DNA of 8,140 nt from an uncultured Rickettsiales bacterium (GTDB lineage: Bacteria > Pseudomonadota > Alphaproteobacteria > UBA8366): contig CAJWTF010000157.1 of the NCBI GenBank assembly GCA_913046825.1, positions 1-8,140 of the forward strand, written 5' to 3'. A program made the translations under genes and the position numbers. The notes under the pieces are model-generated. The model did no database searches. It was not told the DNA's origin and saw only the letters and a program-made list of their open reading frames with translations. Positions 1-5,476 of the stretch are shown piece after piece; within the stretch, counting starts at the first letter, position 1, and each line of letters starts with the position of its first letter.

Positions 1-1
1 C

Positions 2-530
2 GGCCTGACGGGTCTTTATGATCGGCGATATCTGGAAGCGCATCTCAACGGATTGATTGAGCGTATTGCCTGTGGCCGACGCCATTTGTCGTTCATCATG
101 TTCGATATTGATCATTTCAAGAAGATCAATGCTACACATGGGCATGCGGCGGGCGACGAAGTGCTGCAAGAGCTTTGCGCCAGGAGGGGGGGGCAGTTTC
201 GAAACCGTGGCTAGGTACGGCGGAGAGGAGTTCGTCGTGGAGATGCCCGAAACCGACATGGGTGTCGCGACAACTGTTGCCGAGCGTCTCCGGCACGGCG
301 TGGCGGATCAGCCATTCACCGCCATTACCGCCGATCAGAAGCTAGAAGTCATGATCAGTATCGGGGTGGCAAAGGTCGATGTGGCCGGCGGTGAGACAAC
401 GACCAGCTTGATCAATCGGGCGGACAAGGCGCTTTACATCGCTAAATCGAAAGGCCGCAATCGTGTCATGTGTTGGAGTGTGGACAGAATTTTAGATCCG
501 ACTGGCGCCAGTACGGGTTACGATACCTAA
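2..530 (+). pseudogene. pleD: PleD-like diguanylate cyclase, GGDEF domain, 5'-truncated by the window and frameshifted
   Basis: This is a GGDEF domain, which makes cyclic di-GMP from two GTP. Reading starts in frame 2 with GLTGLYDRRYLEAHL, the usual opening of the domain. It continues through the metal-site FDIDHFKKIN (DID at 104-112) and HGHAAGDEVLQEL, then hits TAG at 212-214. The rest is in frame 3: TVARYGGEEFVV with the active-site GGEEF at 219-233, then VAERLR, ISIGVA and RADKALYIAKSKGRN, ending at TAA 528-530. The switch falls at or near the eight-G run at 186-193 and needs one base skipped. The spacer before GGEEF is about three residues shorter than in Caulobacter PleD as I recall it, and the inhibitory RxxD site is not visible. 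The family call is very safe. The name pleD rests on GGEEF-type similarity and on the neighbouring rpmG; the receiver domains lie outside the window. The break may be real decay, a sequencing error, or slippage. Confidence 0.8.
182..193 (+). other. Frameshift site: AGGAGG running into eight G
   Basis: The codons GCC AGG AGG GGG GGG CAG lead in frame 2 to a stop at 212. Removing one G gives an open frame straight into FETVARYGGEEF. The bases AGGAGG also match the anti-Shine-Dalgarno consensus. A homopolymer of eight G is a common place for sequencing indels, for replication slippage and for transcriptional slippage; the sequence alone does not say which applies. Confidence 0.7.
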
Positions 531-556
531 GAACGCCGTTCCGGCCATTCGCACAA

Positions 557-583
557 TTAAAATGCCGCCCCAAGAGGCGGCAA
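557..583 (-). terminator. Rho-independent terminator of rpmG
   Basis: A perfect 7-bp inverted repeat, TGCCGCC at 563-569 and GGCGGCA at 576-582, has a 6-base loop. Read on the minus strand, the stem is followed directly by TTTTAATT, a usable U-tract, and it lies 28 bases past the rpmG stop. Read on the plus strand, the stem is followed by ATCGTAAC, so it should not work well as an intrinsic terminator for the convergent pleD gene. Confidence 0.8.
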
Positions 584-610
584 TCGTAACACGCTAGTTT
601 GGGCAAAACC

Positions 611-778
611 TTATTTGATTTTGCCTTCCTTGAACTCGACATGTTTGCGCACGACCGGGTCGTATTTCCGCATGGTGAGCTTATCCGTCTGCGTGCGCGG
701 GTTCTTCTTGGTAACGTAATAGTAGCCCGTATCCGCCGTGCTCACGAGCTTGACCAGAAGGGAACTTGGTTTTGCCAT
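611..778 (-). CDS. rpmG: 50S ribosomal protein L33
   Basis: This small basic protein of 55 residues belongs to the large ribosomal subunit near the E site. Recognition is by the family pattern [17 protein letters not shown], then KLTMRKYDP and [12 protein letters not shown] at the C-terminus, which runs to the family's usual end. The zinc-ribbon cysteine pairs of the C+ form are absent, so this is the zinc-independent C- type typical of Proteobacteria. The ATG at 778 gives the standard MAK... start and 55-residue length. An upstream in-frame start at 826 would add 16 residues unlike the family and was not used. The Shine-Dalgarno is weak: GGA at 788-790, 9 bases from the ATG. The gene is last on the minus strand, 89 bases after the Nudix gene, with its own probable promoter upstream and a terminator downstream. 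Confidence 0.96.
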   Translation of the reverse strand: MAKPSSLLVKLVSTADTGYYYVTKKNPRTQTDKLTMRKYDPVVRKHVEFKEGKIK

Positions 779-796
779 GGTCGTAATTCCATCTGC

Positions 797-814
797 GCCT
801 CGGTTCGCCGAGGC
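797..814 (-). other. Perfect hairpin in the rpmG leader
   Basis: GCCTCGG and CCGAGGC form a 7-bp perfect stem around a 4-base loop (CGAA on the minus strand, TTCG on the plus strand). It ends 18 bases before the rpmG ATG and 6 bases before the weak GGA Shine-Dalgarno, which stays single-stranded. Neither strand has a T-run after the stem, so it is not a classic terminator. It may stabilise the rpmG mRNA, mark a processing site after the Nudix gene, or act in regulation; which of these is unknown. Confidence 0.5.
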
Positions 815-837
815 AGTGTCTAACATTGAAGAGCCGC

Positions 838-865
838 ACGATAACGGTCAAAGCGTTCAAGTCAA
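838..865 (-). promoter_or_regulatory. Probable sigma-70-type promoter of rpmG
   Basis: Read on the minus strand, TTGACT (865-860) and TATCGT (843-838) are separated by 16 bases. They match 5/6 of the -35 and 4/6 of the -10 consensus, with the key T, A and last T of the -10 in place. The -35 starts 2 bases after the Nudix stop. Transcription would begin near 831 and give a leader of about 50 bases that holds the whole hairpin at 797-814. A separate promoter for a ribosomal protein at the end of a mixed operon is plausible, but this is prediction by eye. Confidence 0.42.
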
Positions 866-867
866 GC

Positions 868-1575
868 TCATTCGCGCTTGATGACCCGCACACCACGTCT
901 GCGCGTCAGGACCAGCGTCGTGCGTTCGGCCTGTTCCGGCGATGAATTCCGCCAGCTGCGCCACGCCTCCTCAAGGACAAACTGTGTGACGCCCATAATT
1001 TTGAGCTGATCGAGGACTTTGGCGAGCGGGTACCATCCAATATCTTCCAATTCCTTGGTTTCAATCAAAGTGCCGCCAACTTTATCGCCATCGGCCAGGA
1101 AAAACCGCGTGTCGAAGCGAATCGGTGAATGAGTTGGTGTGACCGCGCGCACGATATAATCGAGACGGGCTGGTGAGGGGATCAATCCGGCATCAAGAAA
1201 TGCCTGCGTAGCGGGTGTGGCACGGGTCGGCTCGAAAGTGCCTGGCTTTCCTACCATAACGCCGGTCTCCTCCCAAGTCTCCCGGATAGCCGTCCAGGCT
1301 AAGGCGCGCGCACGCCGTGGACCGCCGTGCCGGGCCAGCCTCGTTTCCACATCGGACCGGAGGTCGAGGGCGGAAGCGACCGCATGGTCGCCACGCTCCA
1401 GCGCGCCGCCGGGGAAGACATAGACCCCAGGCATGAACCGTGACGCCATGGGACGGCGTCCCAAGAGGACCTCCGGGCCATCGGGGTCACCCTTTAGCAA
1501 TACGAGGCTCGCGGCGTGTCGCGGTCGCACCGGGCGGGCGGGCAAAGTTGAACGATCGCCGGCTTCCGTCGTCAT
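868..1575 (-). CDS. Nudix hydrolase, CoA-diphosphatase-like (NUDT19/RP2p-type)
   Basis: The 235-residue protein has a Nudix fold. Enzymes of this family split nucleoside diphosphates linked to another group, using divalent metal. The Nudix box begins at G57 (FPGGALERGD, residues 54-63) and ends in RETWEETGV (98-106), with E99, E102 and E103 as expected metal ligands. The two halves are about 27 residues further apart than in the standard box, an insertion as in the NUDT19 type. D63 stands where the box has its first Glu. Just upstream, residues 37-57 fit the spacing of the CoA-hydrolase signature LLTxR[SA]x3Rx3Gx3FPGG: L37, L38, R41, R46, G50 and FPGG match, while T is G39 and [SA] is P42. 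The RFDTRFFLA segment (153-161) also recalls NUDT19. The family is sure; CoA or acyl-CoA as substrate is inference. The ATG lies 2 bases after the protease stop and has a good Shine-Dalgarno. Confidence 0.9.
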   Translation of the reverse strand: MTTEAGDRSTLPARPVRPRHAASLVLLKGDPDGPEVLLGRRPMASRFMPGVYVFPGGALERGDHAVASALDLRSDVETRLARHGGPRRARALAWTAIRETWEETGVMVGKPGTFEPTRATPATQAFLDAGLIPSPARLDYIVRAVTPTHSPIRFDTRFFLADGDKVGGTLIETKELEDIGWYPLAKVLDQLKIMGVTQFVLEEAWRSWRNSSPEQAERTTLVLTRRRGVRVIKRE

Positions 1576-1577
1576 GA

Positions 1578-3167
1578 TTAGCTTCCTATAGGTGGTTTGG
1601 CAAATGCCAAGAGTTTCTCGTAGAGGGCGCGTTGTCGGAGGACGGCCTCGGCGATTTCAAGGTCCAGGTCCTCGCCTTCATGCGGCTGCCACGGACAAAG
1701 TTTCTTTAGCGTCAGCATTTTATCTTCCGTGGCCTGATTGGCGTTCCTTCGGGCCTGGAAATCGCGGCGGATCGTTTCCCCATCCGTTGCAGTAAACGTG
1801 TTGACCGCGGATGCGCTATCGCTGATGCGGCTGGTGCAGATTGTCGGTAAAACCCCCAATCGATGAAGGACATAGCCCGAGGGTGCGTGCATACGTGCCC
1901 AAGTGAGGACCAACTGGCCATCGTTCGGTAGTTTGCGAACTTGTTGCACGGTGCCTTTGCCGAAGCTACTAGCCCCTACAACAATCGCCCGACCTTGGTC
2001 TTGTAGCGCAGACGCGACAATTTCAGCGGCGGAGGCGGAAGCTCCGTCCAATAGAACGGCAATCGGCGTCTCTATGTCGACCGCGTCATTGTTGGCATCA
2101 AAATATTGCATGCTTCGCGGATGTCGTCCCTTTGTCCGCAGGATAGCGCCGCTTTTGAGGAACAGGTCAGCGACCTCAACCGCCTGATCGAGCAAACCTC
2201 CGGGATTGCCACGCAGGTCGATGATGATACCGCGGAGCGTGGGTTTGATTTTTTGCCGGGCTTCTTCCGCGGCTTCGCGCATTTCCCGCAAGGTATCTTG
2301 ATTGAAACCGGTCAGCCGGATATGGGCGAAATCCTCACGTACACGCAGAAATACGGTTTGCTCAATGCTATAGGCCCGGGTGACGCTGACGGTGAAGGGC
2401 TCGTCCCGCGCATCGCGTCTGATCGTGAGTTGCACATTGGTTTTGACGGGTCCACGCAGCAAACCGATGACACGGCGGTGCGACAACCCCGAAATCGGCT
2501 GACCGGCAATAGCGAGGATGCGGTCGCCGACTTGCAAACCAGCGGTGTTGGCCGGTTGATCCGCCTTGACTGCGCTGATCAATGCGCCGTCGGCATGGGT
2601 CACAATGGAGGCTCCAATTCCACCGAAACCGTCCCGTTGCGCCCGTTCTTCACGTGCGGCCTCGGCTGTGGAATAGCGTGTATACTTATCGAGTTGATGG
2701 GCCATGTTCTCAAAAATCGCCGCATAAATTTCTTCGGCGGTGGCATCTTTAAGAATGCGCGAAGAATTTCGACCGGCTTCGATTAAGCGGGTCGCCGTCC
2801 GTGCCCATGCGACTGCATCGTCAGTCGCCTCCAACTTGGCAGTCGCCTCGGATTTGCCATCAACCAGTAAAGATACACGCCCGCTTTTTGGCGAGCGGAT
2901 GACGGCCAAAGCAGGCTCAATGCGCCGCAAACCATTCAACCCTGTGAGGGCGAGATCGGCGATATCCGGTTTGTCGATGTAGACGTCCTGAATAAAGCTG
3001 AATCCGGCGTCCAAGACTATCTTCGCCTTTGCGGCGTCGAACTGTTTACTGTCATGGGTGACAACCGCTGTCGTACATCCTGATACGAAACCCATTAGCA
3101 TCACTGGAAGCCAGATTACGGCTATCCTGCGCATCAATCGTTTGATGGGTTGAATGAGTCGTTGCAT
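1578..3167 (-). CDS. S41 family C-terminal processing peptidase, predicted lipoprotein
   Basis: This is a serine protease of the CtpA/Prc type, acting outside the cytoplasm on unfolded or tagged C-termini. With the ATG at 3167 the protein has 529 residues. The lipoprotein signal peptide has Arg/Lys-rich residues 1-14, a hydrophobic run IAVIWLPVMLMGFV and lipobox VSGC, with lipidated C31 followed by Thr, so outer-membrane sorting is possible by the E. coli +2 rule. A PDZ domain follows at about 178-265 (GGIGASI, then AGLQVGDRILAI). The S41 core spans about 275-445 with IIIDLRGNPGG. The catalytic triad is complete: S379 in DGASASAAEI, K404 and Q408 in SFGKGTVQQ. The frame stays open to 3287, but those 40 extra residues overlap rnr and would bury the signal peptide. 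No strong Shine-Dalgarno precedes 3167. The gene lies 70 bases after rnr and 2 bases before the Nudix ATG. The in vivo substrate is unknown. Confidence 0.92.
   Translation of the reverse strand: MQRLIQPIKRLMRRIAVIWLPVMLMGFVSGCTTAVVTHDSKQFDAAKAKIVLDAGFSFIQDVYIDKPDIADLALTGLNGLRRIEPALAVIRSPKSGRVSLLVDGKSEATAKLEATDDAVAWARTATRLIEAGRNSSRILKDATAEEIYAAIFENMAHQLDKYTRYSTAEAAREERAQRDGFGGIGASIVTHADGALISAVKADQPANTAGLQVGDRILAIAGQPISGLSHRRVIGLLRGPVKTNVQLTIRRDARDEPFTVSVTRAYSIEQTVFLRVREDFAHIRLTGFNQDTLREMREAAEEARQKIKPTLRGIIIDLRGNPGGLLDQAVEVADLFLKSGAILRTKGRHPRSMQYFDANNDAVDIETPIAVLLDGASASAAEIVASALQDQGRAIVVGASSFGKGTVQQVRKLPNDGQLVLTWARMHAPSGYVLHRLGVLPTICTSRISDSASAVNTFTATDGETIRRDFQARRNANQATEDKMLTLKKLCPWQPHEGEDLDLEIAEAVLRQRALYEKLLAFAKPPIGS
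1582..1587 (-). promoter_or_regulatory. Ribosome binding site of the Nudix gene, inside the end of the protease gene
   Basis: AGGAAG on the minus strand lies 6 bases before the Nudix ATG at 1575 and is part of the last codons of the upstream gene (GGA AGC TAA). This fixes the Nudix start and suggests translation is coupled to the protease gene. Confidence 0.7.
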
Positions 3168-3237
3168 GCGGGAGATACCGATATCCTTCAATCGCCGGAC
3201 CACATTAATTGAAGGTGACTTTGAGTCCAACCTATGG
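3168..3237 (-). other. Intergenic gap between rnr and the S41 protease gene
   Basis: Seventy bases with no gene. A weak promoter-like pair (TTGGAC at 3230-3225, TAATGT at 3207-3202, 17 bases apart) matches only 3/6 at each box. A short imperfect stem, GACT-CAA-AGTC, has no T-run. GAAGGA lies about 16 bases before the ATG at 3167, too far to be a good ribosome binding site. Readthrough from rnr is the simplest reading. Confidence 0.4.
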
Positions 3238-5472
3238 CTATCGCCGCCGCCGACTATTGTGCCGCCCCGGTCGTTTTTTTTGCCCACCTTTCTGTGGACG
3301 CTTGCCAGACACCTGATCTAAGTCCGCGAGTTCGAACACCAAGCTACCGGTCCGAGGTTCCGCCTCGAGTAATTCGGCCTTTACCCGGTGGCCCATCGTG
3401 AAAGTGAGCCCCGTAGCATCTCCTTTCAGGCAATGATGCGTTTCATCATGCTGATATCTGTCCCATGGCAAGGTGCGGATCGGTACGAAGCCGTCGGCGC
3501 GGGTCTCGTCAAGGCAGATGAAGAGACCGAACCGCGTCACGCCACTGATACGGGCCGTGAATACACTGCCGATTCGATCCGCGAGGAAGGCCGATGTGAA
3601 CCGATCCAGCGCGTCCCGTTCGGCGGCGGCGGCGCGACGCTCGGTTGAGGATATTTTCTCGCCGATTTCGGTGAAGCTCTCATCTGCTTCCGGCGGCAGA
3701 CCGCCTTCGCCTAGCTTAAACGCCCGAATCAGGGTGCGGTGGACCAATAGGTCTGCGTAGCGCCGGATAGGTGAAGTGAAATGACAATATCGCCGAAGTG
3801 CGAGACCGAAATGTCCGTTGTCTTCCGGACTGTAGACGGCTTTCGATTGGGCTCGAAGGATGAGATCGCTGACGATTTGCAGCTTGTCGGTCTCCGCCGC
3901 CTTTTCCAGCAGGTCCGCGAAATGATGGGGACGTAGCGTCCCGGCCCGTGCTAATTTGAACCCCAGCGCTCCGAGCGCCTCGCGGAGCGTCTCGATATTG
4001 CCCATGCTGGGTGGTTCGTGAATGCGGTACATCACCGGCATTTTACGTGATTGCAATGCCTCCGCCGCCGCGACATTGGCGGCGATCATGAATTCCTCGA
4101 TAAGGCGGTGGCTGTCGAGACGGGTTCGGGGCAGAATTTTGTCGATCCAGCCCTCTTCGCTCAGAAGTACCTGCCGTTCGGGAATGTCGAGGTCGAGTGT
4201 ACCTCGGTTGTCTCTAGCCCGTGCCAGGGCGGCGAAGGCACCGTAAAGCGGTTCAATGATGGTTTTCAGCAACGGACCGGTCTTGTCATCGGGCTGACCG
4301 TCGCGGGCACTCTGTGCTTGTTCATATGTCAGGCGGGCCGCTGAGCGCATCAAGCCCCTCTGAAAGGTGTGGCCGAGGAGTTGGCCTTGTGCGTCAATCT
4401 GCATATCGACGGCGAGACAAGCGCGATCTTCGCCCGGCCGCAGAGAACATAAATTATTTGAAAGTTTCTCCGGCAGCATGGGGACGACGCGATCGGGAAA
4501 GTAAGCCGAATTACCCCGTTCCCGGGCCGCTTTGTCCAAAGGATCGCCGTGGCGCACATACCAGGCGACATCCGCGATCGCGACGACAATGCGCCAACCG
4601 TCTCCGTTCTTCGGGTCTTCGTCCGGTGCCGCGAATACGGCGTCGTCGAAATCGCGTGCGTCGGCGCCGTCTATGGTGACGAGGGGCAAGGCTCGCAGGT
4701 CGTCGCGGCCATCCAACGCGACCGGGGTCGCGCGCTCCGCTTGTTCCAGGGCTCGGGGTGGGAATTCTACGGGCAGACCATGGGTGTGAATGGCGACGAG
4801 GCTGATTGATTTAGGGTCTTCGGAGGAGCCGATCCGATCCACGATACGTGCGCGTTGGTCCCGGCCACCGCCCGGAATGGATTCCGCGACAACGTATTCA
4901 CCAGGCTCCGCACCGCCTTCGTGGTCGAGGGCGATGGAATAGGGATATTTGTGGCGCCGGTCTGTCGGGATGAGCCGGCCACGCCCTTTCTCATCGCGCT
5001 CGAAGACACCGAGGAGGGAGCGTTCGGCCGGGCCCAACACGCGGATGGCTCGACCTTCGTATACCGAATCCCCGGTGTATTGCAGGCGGGCGAGCACGCG
5101 GTCGCCGACAGCGGGTGCTAGTTTGCGGTCTTTACTGGGCGCGAGGTAAATTTTCGGCGCTGGAATGTCTTCGTCCGGCCAGGAAGCGGGGAACGCGACG
5201 ACCTCGCCGTCCTCGTCGATATGATCGACCCGGATGACGGTTACCTCCGGCAGGCGTCCGGCGCGCGTCACTTTGCGTCCGCGTTGGCGCTCCAGCAGTC
5301 CATCGCTCTCTAATTCCTTGAGTATGGCCTTGAGCCACACCTTGTCGCTTCCGTGCAGTTGAAAGGCACGGGCGATTTCCCGCTTGCCGATCCGGCCGGT
5401 CGATCCCTCGATATGGTCGAGGATTTGCTGCTTGGTGGGACGTTCCAGAGAGTGTTTAGGGCGGCGCGCCAA
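3238..5472 (-). CDS. rnr: Ribonuclease R
   Basis: This is a 744-residue processive 3'-to-5' exoribonuclease of the RNB (RNase II/R) family, which degrades structured RNA and is used in rRNA and mRNA decay. The N-terminus (about 12-70) looks like a winged helix (GRIGKREIARAF). Cold-shock-type OB domains follow at about 75-230. The RNB domain (about 250-585) has TIDGADARDFDDAV, giving acidic D268, D274, D276 and D277, with D276 equivalent to E. coli D280. It ends in the family signature HFTSPIRRYADLLVHR at 564-579. An S1 domain occupies about 633-715 (GSVFTARISGVTRFGLF), and the tail after 722 is rich in Lys and Arg, as in RNase R but not RNase II. The start is TTG at 5472: in-frame TGA at 5488-5490 lies just upstream and no ATG or GTG lies between. 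The start is 4 bases after the topA stop with only a weak GGA, so translation is probably coupled to topA. Confidence 0.97.
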   Translation of the reverse strand: MARRPKHSLERPTKQQILDHIEGSTGRIGKREIARAFQLHGSDKVWLKAILKELESDGLLERQRGRKVTRAGRLPEVTVIRVDHIDEDGEVVAFPASWPDEDIPAPKIYLAPSKDRKLAPAVGDRVLARLQYTGDSVYEGRAIRVLGPAERSLLGVFERDEKGRGRLIPTDRRHKYPYSIALDHEGGAEPGEYVVAESIPGGGRDQRARIVDRIGSSEDPKSISLVAIHTHGLPVEFPPRALEQAERATPVALDGRDDLRALPLVTIDGADARDFDDAVFAAPDEDPKNGDGWRIVVAIADVAWYVRHGDPLDKAARERGNSAYFPDRVVPMLPEKLSNNLCSLRPGEDRACLAVDMQIDAQGQLLGHTFQRGLMRSAARLTYEQAQSARDGQPDDKTGPLLKTIIEPLYGAFAALARARDNRGTLDLDIPERQVLLSEEGWIDKILPRTRLDSHRLIEEFMIAANVAAAEALQSRKMPVMYRIHEPPSMGNIETLREALGALGFKLARAGTLRPHHFADLLEKAAETDKLQIVSDLILRAQSKAVYSPEDNGHFGLALRRYCHFTSPIRRYADLLVHRTLIRAFKLGEGGLPPEADESFTEIGEKISSTERRAAAAERDALDRFTSAFLADRIGSVFTARISGVTRFGLFICLDETRADGFVPIRTLPWDRYQHDETHHCLKGDATGLTFTMGHRVKAELLEAEPRTGSLVFELADLDQVSGKRPQKGGQKKRPGRHNSRRRR

Positions 5473-5476
5473 GAGG

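Noticed and set aside
57..190. The frame-3 start of the GGDEF segment (TTG at 57) as a true short protein
   Set aside because: Its first 45 or so residues have no family similarity, while frame 2 over the same bases reads a clear GGDEF N-terminus. The junction is a frameshift, not a new gene.
797..814. The hairpin after the Nudix gene as its terminator
   Set aside because: No T-run follows the stem on the minus strand; the sequence after it is GCAGATGG.
611..826. A 71-residue version of L33 starting at 826
   Set aside because: The extra 16 residues are unlike the family and would be coded by the leader hairpin region; the 55-residue form fits exactly.
2106..2786. A plus-strand reading frame of 226 residues opposite the protease gene
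   Set aside because: It lies antisense to a well-conserved coding region and shows no recognisable motif; it is a shadow of the real gene.
3202..3230. A promoter before the S41 protease gene (TTGGAC-N17-TAATGT)
   Set aside because: Only 3/6 matches at each box; too weak to list as a promoter.
3168..3287. A longer N-terminus for the S41 protease starting at 3287
   Set aside because: It overlaps the end of rnr by 50 bases and puts 40 polar residues before a clear lipoprotein signal peptide. The ATG at 3167 gives a normal signal.
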